A stretch of DNA of 64,000 nt from Plantago ovata (Eukaryota; Streptophyta; Magnoliopsida; Lamiales; Plantaginaceae), in the NCBI GenBank assembly GCA_028274465.1, contig CM051458.1:59137253-59201252 (forward strand). Reading direction: 5' to 3'. A program made the translations under genes and the position numbers. Positions 31,300-43,231 of the stretch are shown one piece after another (within the stretch, counting starts at the first letter, position 1; each line of letters begins with the position of its first letter). Below the pieces are notes generated by a model. That model saw only the letters and a program-made list of their open reading frames with translations. It made no database searches and was not told the DNA's origin.

Positions 31300-32115
31300 T
31301 CAGTTTTGTGTCATACGAGGTACTAACTGCTGTTTGTAGGAACCATACCAAGGGAAAGGAGCATTCCCGTATGATTGCTGTGAAGAACCATGTCAAGGAA
31401 GGTGACCTCGATAGATGTGCGTTCGAGCCAAGGGGTTTTGCAACAACGTCGTGGATTATCCAAGAGGAGGAGCTAGAATACACCTGGAGTAAGGACTCCT
31501 ATGCCTATTCATGCACCACCGAAGGGACATAAACCATTATTACGTCAGTACTCCATCACGAGGACTGCAAAGTTCGAGTGAACTGGAAGGCACCGGGACA
31601 TTCTAGCCGCGACGGATTCAATCTTGAGTTCGTAGTTGCTAGAAGATTCCGAAGCGCTAGCTTGGTTCCAAAACATAATGACATGGGTACCCAGTCCCTC
31701 GTTGGGGCGCCCCTTGCCTGCCTCTAAAGGGAGCATCATATAGACATCGGGCGCATCAACCGTAGAGAATGTGGTCGACATTGGAAAAAATGGTAGAAGA
31801 CTTATGAGTATCCGAGCAGCTTACTGTAACCTCCTCGGGGTGTAAAACGCTGGAGGGGGAGGTCCTGATACCACTGCTCTTTCCCCTTCAACAGTTCACA
31901 ACCTATTGGAGGGCTACAGGATGGAGGATTCCATAACAGCGGCGGCTAATCTTGAGGATTCTACTCGACAATGCAACTCTACTGGCAATGATGATGGTGA
32001 CAGTAGTGACAATGAAGGCCATACGGGCAATGATGATTCCAATGGAGGAGTTGTTCCTGTCCGGCCTAAAAATGGAACTACCGCACCTACCAGAAGACCT
32101 GATGACCACCTATAA
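31300..32115 (+). other. Possible remnant of an extra frame in the Athila 3' region
   Basis: Short plus-strand frames give a polar protein-like stretch (HSRMIAVKNHVKEGDLDRCA near 31370) and a Ser/Asp/Asn-rich acidic tail (DDGDSSDNEGHTGNDDSNGG near 32000). Athila-type elements often carry an additional frame in this region. I see no membrane segment and no clear family match; this is a weak call. Confidence 0.3.
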
Positions 32116-32762
32116 AGCTCCCAGAGCAGGCCCAATAACTCACAAGCAGCATACTCAGTCGACCGAGGCCAAACCATGGGGTAACATCTAGTATCACATC
32201 TTATTTCCTCATTTTCTTACTGCTAGGGACTAGCGTTAATTTCATGAGGGGGGATGGGATTTAAGTGATCTGATGTTGATAGTTTGGAGCTTGGTATTGG
32301 TAGGATGAGTATAGTACCTTGCATGCTTTATCCATCTGCATTTGCATTTGCACGTTTACCGCTTTCTTAGATTTTTTAGGTTTTACATTCATCCTAGGAT
32401 AGTTTTGCATGTTTTATATGGGGTTTATTGCCGAATTTTTTGAACTTTTTTATTGGGTAGATCAACTAGCTATGCCAGTAATTGTATGCTTCATCTCTAT
32501 GAATTTGTTTGAGGTTTTTCTCGCTTGGCTTGTCACATTTATGTATTGCACTTAGTTGAGCTTGGTAGTCTCGACATCACTCAGTGGTGTTTTCTCTACT
32601 GCGGTTCACGAAGGCCTTTATAATAGGATGATGCATGTTAGGGTCTTATGGTTGTTTTCCCGAGTAATTATGTACCTAAGAGGCAACAAGTCTTCACCAT
32701 GCTTTGAGATTGCTAAATGCCTAGGAAGGAGGTAGTGTGAGGTTGTGTGATCCTTTATTTAT

Positions 32763-32904
32763 AACCTATTCTTCCGAATAGGTTTGGGGAGGGGGTTACA
32801 CCATCATAGACTTGTTTCTGTTTTTCATTTTCGTATCGTGAGTTTATTTTTTATTTTCCGTAAATTTTGTACTCCAACCTATTCTTTCGAATAGGTTTGG
32901 GGAA
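32763..32904 (+). other. Two stem-loops each followed by a polypurine-like tract
   Basis: AACCTATTC and GAATAGGTT pair around loops TTCC (32763-32784) and TTTC (from 32876), followed by TGGGGAGGGGG and TGGGGAAG. They are about 110 bp apart, as in the related element at 9752-9890. The actual polypurine tract is about 750 bp downstream. Confidence 0.8.
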
Positions 32905-33658
32905 GTCGTGTGAGTCATTTTGTTTCTCTTTTTGTTATGCTACTGCTGGCTAGAAAAATCGAAAAAAAGAAAGAAAAAATTCCAGAAAAAAGAATCTGGA
33001 AAGAAAAAAAGAAAAGACCCCAAAAAAGCAAAGAAGGGTCCAAAAAAGAAAGTCAAATAGCAGTTTAGCAAAGTGTTGTGTCTTTTCTAATTCTTGTAAT
33101 GTTCGTAATCGTGTTTTTCTATTTTTTATCTTTTTTGTCTTGAGTGTCATCTGTTCTAGACCACCCTCGTCCTGCCATTCAGGAAGTGGTGAATAGTTTA
33201 AGACTTTACTTGAGAGATGGGTAGAATAGGGGAGAGTTATCTTTTATAGGGAACCCTCCTTCGTTTGATGAGAGCCAGTACTGGTTCGACCTCTTTTGAG
33301 GAAAAGTCTTAACATGGTGAACAGCAGTAAGTCCTCAGTTTCATAGGCACGGGGCAACCATTTGTATCTTAGCATGCTTCATTACGTCGTCACTGACTAG
33401 GTCCAGGTAGAGAATGTTACGAGAGACTATCTTGTCCTGACATAAGTGCTTATGTGGGTGGTTATAAGTCAATCGAGGTATTCTTCAACCTATATTCATG
33501 CTTTGATATATATGGTTTTTGTTCATATGTTATTTGATAGATTCAGTAGATTAGTTCATTTTATTTGGCATGAAACTCCATTTTGTGTCTTGCATGTTTT
33601 TTGTATTAGAGTCTAGCTTAGTTGCTTGAGGACAAGCAAAGGTTCGGTTTGGGGAGTT

Positions 33659-34972
33659 TGATGAATGTGTATTTTACACTTTCATTCGAGTCTTTTTCAC
33701 CTATTTTAGCTATCCTCTATGTTAATTTAGCTATATTTTAATGCATTTTATTAGAATAGTGTCACGTTTCCCTTTAGATTTTATTTTACAGGTTTTGGTT
33801 GAAATTCGAAGATTTCCGGGCAATTATATTGAAGTTGACAAGGAATTGGTGTTCCAGAAGCCTATTTGGAGTATCTGAAGGTTTCCGGATAGGATTTGGA
33901 GTCTAGGGGTCGAATCTGGAGGTTAGAAGGCCACTAAAAGTCAGAAACCGAGTCCGAAAAGGGGAAGAAATCCAAAACCGCGTCGAAAATGCGAATTCCG
34001 CGAAAAACACGTCGGGCGAACCGCCGCGGAGCTGGGGCGAACCGCCCCACACCGGGCGAACCGCCGGGCGTGTGGGGCGAACCGCCCCACAATAATTCGA
34101 GGCCTATATATAGTTGCTCAGTTTTCTCCGAAAATCATATCTTTCCAGACCTACTTTCTCACCTCTCTCTGTAGTTTTAGGTAGGGACTTCCCAGAGCCT
34201 GTTCTGGGGGTCCGTAGCTTAGGGGATACTTTTTCATAGCAGTTTGGAGCTCGTAGGATCGCAATCATCCGGAGATTGACAACCTTCGGTAACTTTGTAT
34301 CTTACAGTTTTATTCTACTTATTTTATTATATTCTTTCAACATGTTTTCTTCTATGATTTCTGTTGATTGCATGCCTATTATGAGTAGCTAAACTTATCG
34401 TTGGTGGTAGTATGTGAATTCTTAGCGAAGGGAAGATAATCATGCTAATGGCTATATCGCGCATTATACTCCGTGTCATGGCTTTATTTCGTTGATCAGA
34501 CACAACCTAAATTCTCGTATGTTGTATTAATTATTTTGCACAATTGGACACTTGTCGACCTGTTCGCGAGTTTATCTTCGTAGTGTTGAATAATTACGGA
34601 ACACATTAGGACAGTAGTGATTGACTTGTCAGACCAGTTATCTTCGTAGTGCTTAATAATTGCAACAGGACACTAGATTGATTCAAAGATCTCTATGCAA
34701 GACCGAGGAATTTATGCATGATTATCGACCCGTTATGTTAAGAAGGATCATACTATCACCAATCTCCATTATCTGCTAGAAACCCCCTTTGCTATCTGTT
34801 TGCTGTTTTTATATTCTAAATTAGATTTGATAAAGCTAGTTATAGTCCTGAGAGAACGACACTCGAGTCATTCTACTGCTACACTACGGTTTTCGTTGTA
34901 GTTGTGGATTGCCTTTGGCTAAATAACAAATATTATTTGCTTGAATTCGGAGCACGACATCCGCGTTCATCA
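33659..34972 (+). repeat. Athila-type 3' LTR
   Basis: This 1314-bp LTR runs from TGATGA directly after the polypurine tract (GGTTTGGGGAG) to TCATCA. It holds a GC-rich array (34011-34090), a TATA-like box (34105-34112) and an end identical to the 5' LTR part over most of its length. Confidence 0.9.
34011..34112 (+). promoter_or_regulatory. GC-rich array and TATA-like box of the Athila LTR
   Basis: 34011-34090 has four GGGCGAACCGCC words, two extended to GGGGCGAACCGCCCCAC. The array ends 14 bp before TATATATAG (34105-34112). The layout matches that at 10981-11067, although the array sequence differs. A promoter role is inferred from position. Confidence 0.6.
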
Positions 34973-34974
34973 TC

Positions 34975-35115
34975 TACACGTAATGGATGCCGCCTATCCA
35001 TTCTAGTTCTAAACGCGGTCAAGCACATAATGGGTGCCGCCTACCCATACATAAAAATGCGGTCCGACATATAATTGGGCGCCGCCTACCCTCGCATGCA
35101 TAGCGGTCGAACGGA
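34975..35115. repeat. Tandem repeat, three units of about 45 bp
   Basis: Three units, starting near 34976, 35022 and 35067, share TAATGGGTGCCGCCTACCC-like cores and end in GCGGTC. They are diverged from one another by several bases each. Confidence 0.7.
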
Positions 35116-35589
35116 AAGTAAAATACTTGGTATTTAAACATGCATTGTCAAACAATGGCATATCGAGCATATGAAACAAGTAGTAGCCTATATGGATGAC
35201 AAATGACTTCATAATTTCATTATGAAAATTATAATCCCATACTTATAATCTCTATGAAATAATTGAAAATTTGGACTAGATTGAAAAATCGAAAATTCTA
35301 TTGACCAAGTAGTAATTTTCGAAAACCCGAAGGACTTAATTGTAATTTTTAAAATCTTGGAGGTGTTAAATCTAAAATTCAAAAGTAGAATGACTAATTT
35401 ATAATAAACAATAAATTGATAAATTACAAATAAGCCCTTTAACTTTATACTAATTAAATTTAACCCCTCTAGTTAAAAACAATTACAATTAAATCATATT
35501 TATATTCCAAATATAAAATTCAATCCTCAAAACTTTCAAAATTCGATTTTGGGTCCAACCCGGAAAATATATATATTTATTAAAACATG

Positions 35590-35790
35590 GGACGGGACCC
35601 GTCCCCACGGTGCCTGCGGCCCCGGGCGCGCGGCGCCTGCGTCCTCAGGCCCCGGGTACCTGCGTCCTCAGGCCCCGGGTACCTGCGTCCCGCAGGTACC
35701 CGGGTGCCCGTGGCACACGGGCGCCTAGCGCCCGTGCCGCGGGCACGGCCGCAGGCGCCCGCGCCCAGGCGGCCCCGGTCAACTAAATAT
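35590..35790. repeat. GC-rich island with direct and inverted repeats
   Basis: A block of some 200 bp, almost entirely G and C, lies in a strongly AT-rich leader and ends against a run of 18 T (about 35797-35814). It contains two copies of CTGCGTCCTCAGGCCCCGGG plus TAC, an inverted partner (CGCAGGTACCCGGG), and GGGCGCCTAGCGCCC and GCCGCGGGCACGGCCGC palindromic words. The open frames across it have no family resemblance. Confidence 0.8.
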
Positions 35791-35955
35791 ATATAATTTT
35801 TTTTTTTTTTTTTTAAAATATAAATTCTAAATTTATATAAAAACAAAACTTTTGAAAATCGAATTAATCATAGAATCAATTGCATCCACATATCTACAAA
35901 ATCATACAATATATATAGTATATACGTAATCAATTAACCTGGCTCTGATACCACT

Positions 35956-38900
35956 GTAAGAAAATATGGTCAGAGTTACCCCTAGGGTACGCAGCGGAAT
36001 TTCAAAATTTTTCTTAACATACAGGTTAATTGATTATGCATATGTCGTATATATATAAACACGTCAATTAGAAGACTAACCTTAATTCCAAAGCAGCTTC
36101 CAAGTCTTCATAATAATCCGGTGTATCTTCTCCTTCGCCGAAGTCGAAGATATCTACAATACTCTGATTATCTGCAAGACAATAAGAGTTAGTTTCCAGC
36201 TCCTAGAACCTCAACCTTGGTATCCACGGATGAACAGCCTATCGGAAGAATGCTAGGATATTCTTTGTGTGACCAAGAAGACGGGGCGGCGATTCCTCCG
36301 GCAGAGGTGGCGCGCGTGTGGCTGTTTAGAGGAGGGGAGAGCTTTTTATTTTCTCTAAGAAAACTGGGTAGAATAACTGTGTGTAAAACTATTCAACTGT
36401 ATCCAAAGCTCTCTAATAGTCTACTATATATAGTAGTCAATAGAAGCCTAAAGCATAAACAATTAAACTTCGTAAAGGAATAAGAATCTAATTCTTATCG
36501 CACTAGTAAACCAATATCAAGTCTAGATTCATTGCCAATCAAATTAAAACTCAATCAGGAAAATCTAACTTATCCCTTGGACTTCTAATAGAGGAAGGAG
36601 TCGAACTCCTTCCCCTATCTTATCTATGCGCGCGCGCGCGCCCAGTCCTGCGGAAGGTGGGTCCCAATTTTGGGACACACTTATAGTTCTAAGGCAATTC
36701 AAACTCCAAGTAGATTTTGCCCAAGTGCATATGTTAATTCTAAATTAACATATCCTTTCAAATCAAACCTCTATTATATTTCTAAAATATAATCTTTAAT
36801 TGTATTTACATAAAATACAATTAATCAGCCAATTCAATTAATAATTCCAAATCATTAATTGAGACACCAAATATTATAATTAATTCCAAATCAATTATAA
36901 TCCATCAATCACAATTAATTCCAAATTAATTGCGATTCCATCTTCAAGGATATTCTGATAAGCTGAATCACCACATAGTGTGACCCATAGGGCCTCATCG
37001 TATTAAGCAAGTCCTAGACTAGGCAACATGGAATTCCTAGACGGTTCCATTTGCAATATTAATACATGAGGACGTTTGAGAGGTTTCTCAAAGCTAACCC
37101 TTTCGTTGCGAAGTCTGTTGCGCTCAACGCGGCGATGGTAACGTCCCTTCATCTGACTTGCTCGAATGTATCTAGGATCGATGAAGTGTCTATCCCAATA
37201 ATACATCCACGGGCGTCTCAGGGAGCTGCTTGGTTAAGATATACTTATGACCATAATAATATATCATTTGCACTGGCCAGTGACTTTACCAACACAACTA
37301 TGCAGACTATGAGCAGTACTCTCCTGTGCTACACTTGAGAGATGAATCCTTCACAGAATCACTTATCATCCCCATTTGTATGTAGCCATAATCCTGGATC
37401 CTGTCTTAGGTTATCTTCTTATTAAGAGCTGACATCGACGGGTCCACCAAGGATATGGGGCAACAAATGTGATGATAAAGTCCTGTAAGTACATAGGACG
37501 ACTGGCATCACTTCGATAACTTACCGGTTCCCATAGACATTTCGGTGTAGAGTATACATCGATGGGAGTGTCCGGTGGGTACTTCTATTGTTCGATAATC
37601 CTTTTTCAAACAACTATGCGCAGTTATGGGAACGTTTCTCGATTGTCCAACAATCCGTTCCGTGGCCGTGGGATCGGCTCACACTTGCTCCAACAAGTAT
37701 AACCTCCACGCATACTAGTCTCGTCTGGTTCATTCAGACCCCTACTATGCGTGGAGGTTATACTTGTTAGAGCAAGTGTGAGCCGATCCCACGGCCACGG
37801 AACGGATTGTTAGACAATCTAGAAACGTTCCCATAACTCCGTATAATTGTTCGAAGGGTGATTACTGAACAATGGAAGTACCCACCGAAAACTCCCATCG
37901 ATGTATACTCTACACCGAAGTGTCTATGGGATCCGGAAAGGTTTCGAAGTGATGCCAGTCGTCCTTTGGATTTACAGGACTTTATCATCACATTTGTTTC
38001 CCCATATCCTTGGTGGACCCGTCGATGTCAGCTCTGAATAAGCAGTTGACCCAAGACACGATCCAGGATTATGGCTACATACAAATGGGGTTGATAAGTG
38101 ATTCTGTGAAGGATTCATCTCTCACGTGTAGCACAGGAGAGCACTGCTCATAGTCGTTCATAGTTGTGATTGGTTAAACCGGTGGCCAACGTATCAATAT
38201 TATTATGATAGTCATAATAGATATTGGATTCACCAAGCAACTCACTGAAGACGCCCGTGGATGTATTATTGGGATAGACACTTCATCGATCCTAGATGCA
38301 TTCGAGTCAGTCAGATGAAGGGACGTTACCATCGCCGCGTTGAGCGCAACAGACTTCACAACGAAAGGGTTTGCTTTGAGAAACCTCTAAAACGTCCTCA
38401 TGTATTAATATTGCAAATGGAACCGTCTAGAAATTTCATGTTGCCTAGTGTAGCACTTGCTTAATACAATGAGGCCCGATGGGTCACACTATGTGGTGAT
38501 TCAACTTATCCGAATATCCTTGAAGATGGAATCGCAATTAATTTAGAATTAATTGTGATTGATGAATTATAATTGATTTGGAATTAATTATAATTATTTG
38601 TGGCTCAATTAATAATTTGGAACTATTAATTGAATTGATTGATTAATTGTATTTTATGTAAATACAATTAAAGATTATATTTTAGAAATATAATAGAGGT
38701 TTGATTTGAAAGGATATGTTAATTTAGAATTAATATATATACATGGGCAAAATCTACTTGGAGTTTGAATTGCCTTAGAATTATAAGTGGGTCCCAAAAT
38801 TGGGACCCACCTAACCCCCTTATGAGCTGTGCGACCAGCAGTAGTATGGGGAGGAGTTCGACTCCTTCCCATATTAGAAGTCAAGGGATAAGTTAGATTT

Positions 38901-39535
38901 TCCTGATTGAGTTTTAATTTGATTGGGAATGAATCTAGACTCAAATTGGTTTCCTTGTGCAATAAGAATTAGATTCTTATTCCTTTATGAAGTCTAATTT
39001 ATTCTTCTTTAGGCTTCTATTGACTACTATATATAGTAGACTATTAGAGAGCTTTTCATACGATTTATTGAAGATTATTCTGAATCATTCTTCCTACAAG
39101 TTTTCTTAGAGAAAATAAAAAGCTCTCCCCACCTCTCTATAGCCGCGCGCGCCACTTTCACCGGAGGAAAATTGTCGCCCCATGTTCTTGGCCACATAAA
39201 GAATATCCTAGCATTCTTTTCGATAAGCTGTTCATCCGTGGATACCAAGGTTGAGGTTCAAAGAGCTGGAAACTAACTTTTATTGTCTTGCATATAATCG
39301 AAGTATTGCAGATATCTTCGACTTCGACGAAGGAGAAGATTCACCGGACTATTATGAAGACTTCATCGATTGGCATATCGATTCAATACCTACTCTTGCT
39401 TTTGGAGTATTGTAAGTCTTCTGATTAATATGTTTATTATATGCGTTATATGCATGATCAATTAACCTGCATGTTAAGAAATTTTTTGAAATTCCACTGC
39501 GTACCCTAGGGGTAACTCTGACCATATTTTCTTAC
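35956..39535. repeat. Long inverted repeat: two head-to-head LTR copies
   Basis: 35956-37718 (minus orientation) and 37742-39535 (plus orientation) are inverted copies of the LTR also seen at 12682-19408, about 1.76 and 1.79 kb, separated by 23 bp that can itself form a small hairpin (GTCTG and CAGAC). The outer ends are TGTAAGAAAATATGG and CCATATTTTCTTACA. Only the left arm is followed by a primer site. Differences between the arms are scattered and modest. Confidence 0.88.
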
Positions 39536-40715
39536 AAAAATCTGAATGACAGAGTAGGTTGTGCTTGCTGAAACTGAGACTGACCGCTTGCTGAAAATCA
39601 TATGTGACCTTCTTGCTGAAAGTACTTGCATTTGCGCTCAAACGTTCACATTTGAATTCCATTCAAATGAACATTAAATGCAAAGTAAGTACGCGAAGAA
39701 CATGAAGGCTAGAAGACAAATAAAGGACGCTGCTGAAAGTACAAAAGCAAGATAGTGACATCTTAAGGAACAAAGCCTTAGAATTTGAAATTCAAACGGC
39801 TCCCTTGATTCACTATAAATAGAGGTCATCCGGCAAAGAGTAGAAGTGTGTCAACAACGTGATCAAACTCTCACTTGTGCTTAAACACTCATCTTTCTTA
39901 CTCTTTACTGCCTATTGATCCGTTGCAAGATTTAAAACTTGAAAAAGCTACTTGTGAAGAAGTAGAACATTCACGGCTAAGAAATTAGTTAAGTGTTCTT
40001 TATTTCGAACAAGAATAAGTCTTGACACCAGAAACAACTTAACTTGTTTACTGCAAAGTATTCAAGTTTTGTTTCTTAGATTACTTGTTATAGCTGAATA
40101 AGTTATACTCAAGTCATCTTATCCCAAACCTCTCTAACTGATAAACACCCTTTTTCAGGCGTGAAATTCAGGGGGAATTTAATCAAGCATAGTGTTGCTG
40201 ATTATAAGTCCCAAGTTTGGTGGAGAACAAGGTTTCGTTCTCTAGTTAGGTTGGAAACGAAGCAAGTGTGCCTTGGTTTCTGTAGAATCGCTCTAGATAG
40301 GTGTTGTAAGGAACCTCAAACTTATCTTAGTGGATTCAGTCCTAGAAAGGACAAAGTGGATTAGTTGAGAGATTACGCCACTCTCAGATACCACTATAAA
40401 AGTGTTTGTGTGATTTACTTTACTACATTTAGTTTTCAGCAAGCTTATCTATCTGTACACTGTCACTCTGCTCACTTGCTGAAATTATCACTTACTGAAA
40501 AGCACTTATTGTATAAAGACTTCCGCACTCTGTTTTTAAGTATCAGTAAAACTCGTTACTGAAAAGTATCTAGTACTTGATGAGAAGGTTAAGTATTAGC
40601 AAACTCATTACTGAAAAGTAATAATCCCTTGTTTAGAATGTTTTTAAACGACGAAAGTTTGAAAAGACTATTCACCCCCCCCCTAGTCTTTTCTTGTTGT
40701 TTAAAGGGACCAACA
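39536..40715 (+). repeat. SIRE-type LTR, 5' copy of element A
   Basis: It ends GGGACCAACA directly before the primer site. It begins at the edge of the inverted LTR and corresponds to the LTR at 49984-51215 from about its 48th base. It contains TATAAATAG (39814-39822) and the C-rich tract near the end (CACCCCCCCCCTAG). Confidence 0.88.
39814..39821 (+). promoter_or_regulatory. TATA box of the SIRE-type LTR
   Basis: TATAAATA, followed by GAGGTCATCCGGCAAAGAG, is conserved at 50306-50313 in the other LTR. The position, about 320 bp into the LTR, fits the U3/R promoter. Confidence 0.6.
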
Positions 40716-40717
40716 AG

Positions 40718-40730
40718 TGGTATCAGAGCT
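40718..40730 (+). promoter_or_regulatory. Primer binding site, initiator tRNA-Met type
   Basis: TGGTATCAGAGCT follows the LTR end by two bases. The same site is found at 51218-51229 and, inverted, at 63403-63414. Confidence 0.88.
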
Positions 40731-40827
40731 GGAGGTTCTTTAACCTTCAACACTGAACCTAGATCCCCTTAGGTGCTTTCCGTAAATCACTCTCACTTGA
40801 TGAGTTTGGTAGTCTTTTGCTGACAGG

Positions 40828-43226
40828 ATGTCTTTAGGAGACGCTCCCTTGCTGAAGCTGGAAAACTATGAAAAATGGCGAAACAACATGATGTTACATC
40901 TTGAGGCCATTAGTGATGAAATGGTTACTGTCATTAATGATGGATCTATCAAGATCACTAAACTTGAGAGAAGCTTTCCTCACAAAACCACGGATCCTAC
41001 TGGCAAGGAAACTATCTTAGGAGAAATGGTTGACGCCGCCATTCCAAAACCAAGAGAGGAATGGACTTCCAATGAAGCTAAGAGATTCCGTCTTGATGGC
41101 CAAGCAAGAAACATCATCATTCGATCAACTCCGGATACTATACAGTGCAAACTGTGGGGTGCAAAAACTACTAAGGAAGCTTGGAAAATGGTTCAAGATC
41201 TTTGTGTTGGATCTGATAAAACCAAGGAAAACAAACTCGAAGTGCTGAAGTTAAAGTTCCAGAACTTTAAACAAGGTACAAATGAGTCACTGGAAGACTG
41301 GACTTCAGATACACAACTCTAGTAAGTGAGATGGCTGCCTTAGGAGTTGGAAATCTTTACTCAGATTCTGAGAAGGTGAAAACCATTATCAGAAGTCTGA
41401 ACCAAGAATGGATCCATACTCAAAATTTCTACTATAATCAAGGAATGCCAAACATCACACCTACAAAGTTGTTCTCTCATCTTGCTACTGTCAACTACGA
41501 GACAAAGCAAAGAGAAAATGTGTTTGCTGAAAAATGGCAAAACATTGCTCTTGCTGCAAAGCCGTCATCTTCTGAAAAGAAGAATGATAAAGAGCCCGCT
41601 GATAAAAATGCTTCAGTTGTTAAAAACATGAAGAAATTCATCAGTAAGGAACTTGAAAGGCGAAAAGCAAAAGAGAAGCTGAAAAAGAATCTTGGTAAAA
41701 ACTACCATAAATACAAGAATGAGGCTAGCTCGCTGAACAAGCAGGCTCAGCAAGCAAATTCCTCTGAAGAACCAGTAGTTGGAAATGATCTCTGCTTTAC
41801 TGCAAAAAGCCTGGACACTTCAAAGCAAATTGTCCTTTGCTGAAAGGTAAATCTGCTGAAAAGAAGAAGAAGTTCAAAAGGGCTTTTATTGCTGAAGAAA
41901 AGAAGAAGAAGAAGAAGAAGAAGCCAGTGAGGTAGAAAGCTCAGACACTGAAGAAGAAGAATCCACTCTTGACGTAGAGATCGGCAAGGAAGTTTGTGGA
42001 ATAGCTATGGAAGCTTATCCAGATGTGTCAAACTACGAATTCTGCCTCATGGCCGGTCAGGTAAACAGTCCTACCTCTGACTCTGACTCTGACTCAGAAA
42101 GTGAAGATGATATTGACCTTGATAGAATTCAAGGAGAAATCGAAAGATTTGAGAAAACTCTGAGCAAACAGCCAGAGAAACTACAAAATGCTGAAACCCT
42201 GACCAGGCAAACTACTGAAAAGTACGTATTGCTGAAAAAAAGAGTCAGAAAAGAAAGATGCTGAAATATTGCATCTTAAGAAGTTGATTGCTGAAGCTAC
42301 AAAGAAGAATTCTCAAATGGCAATAGAATTGGAAGAATATCAGTCCTCAATTCTAAAGTTACTTGCTGAAATACAAGAAATGAAAAAGATAAAAGACAAA
42401 ACTCAAATCTTATGCTGATGCAAGTAATACGTTGACTGAACTAAACTCTTATCTGAGAGATCCATCTCAGAAAGAAGGTTTAGGTGCAACGGATGAAGGT
42501 GATGACGTAATAATCTTGAGTAAAGACAAATCACCAATTACCTTTGTACGCGCAACTGATAGTGGTCAACCAGAACTCTATCAGATTGGTCAATCTAAGG
42601 TTGCTGAAAAATGCAATCAAGTACCTACGACCGTAAAGCCCGCTGTTGCTACTCAAAGTAACAAGACTTTAAAAGGAAAACAGGTTGCTGAAAAGCAAAC
42701 TGCAAAGAAAAAGGATGCTGTAAAGCATACCGCCAAACAAGTTGCTGAAAAGCAATTTGTTAAGTCAAAAGGCAAGATTACTAAAATTAATCAGAAGACC
42801 TTTGCTGACAAACCTGAATCAAGTAAGGTTGCTGAGACAAAAGCTCAGCATTCTCCAAAAAGTGGAGTCGGTTTCAAAACCAAGCAAAGTCAACTTTTTC
42901 ATGAGTATAAGCAAAGTCAGCAAAGATACTTCAAAGAGATGAATAAAACCAAGCCTAAGAGTTCTGACAAAACTCAAAACGCTAGGACTACAAGGAACCT
43001 TGCTAGAAAAGAACTTACTGAAAATTATGTTCAGCAAAAAGGTCAACCGAGCAAGACACCACATCAGAAAGGGGATTTGATCAGCACGAATCAAAAGTCT
43101 TTCGGCTCAAAACCTCCTAGTTCCTCAGCAAGTAGAAAACAAGTCAAAGTTGGAAAACTTAAGACTTGGGTTTCCACTGGACGCATTCTTGAACATGTTA
43201 ATGGACATCCAATATTGGATAATTAA
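40828..43226 (+). pseudogene. SIRE-type gag (copy A)
   Basis: It starts MSLGDAPLLKLENYEKWRNN, runs through the Copia-type gag core (RFRLDGQARNIIIRSTPDTI, ENKLEVLKLKFQNFKQGTNE), reaches a zinc-knuckle region and then a long coiled coil (QGEIERFEKTLSKQPEKLQN), and ends in a Lys/Gln-rich tail (LARKELTENYVQQKGQPSKT). The extended region after the zinc knuckle is usual for SIRE. Fossil. Confidence 0.85.
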
Positions 43227-43231
43227 CTTGT

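Larger units (their letters stand above)
27638..34972 (+). mobile_element. Athila-type Gypsy LTR retrotransposon, gag-protease only
   Basis: Parts are: the end part of the 5' LTR (27638-27948), a primer site complementary to tRNA-Asp (27952-27969), gag (about 28094-29300), protease (about 29369-30247), a long non-coding region with a GC-rich array (30490-30567), a possible remnant of an extra frame (about 31300-32115), two stem-loop/polypurine-like structures (32763-32904), the polypurine tract and the 3' LTR (33659-34972). Reverse transcriptase and integrase are not recognised, so this looks like a non-autonomous or reduced copy. The compared LTR parts are almost identical, which suggests a young insertion. 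Broken. Confidence 0.88.
34973..35955 (-). mobile_element. Leader region and primer site of a minus-strand LTR element
   Basis: Next to the LTR that ends at 35956, the minus strand reads GTGGTATCAGAGCCAGG (35939-35955), a long match to the complement of initiator tRNA-Met. Beyond it lies AT-rich leader with a very GC-rich block (35590-35790) and a three-copy tandem repeat (34975-35115). No gag or pol is seen before the Athila LTR end at 34972. Primer type suggests Copia. Confidence 0.65.

Noticed and set aside
31545-31781. Minus-strand frame in the Athila 3' region
   Set aside because: No family likeness; the plus strand is the sense strand of the element here, and the region is at best a remnant.
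35580-35846. Arg/Pro/Ala-rich open frames on both strands of the GC island
   Set aside because: A by-product of base composition and internal repeats, not a gene.
42819-43094. Leu/Phe-rich antisense frames over SIRE gag (also 53337-53612 and 61016-61291)
   Set aside because: They recur only because gag is conserved; antisense shadows of a Lys/Glu-rich coding region.
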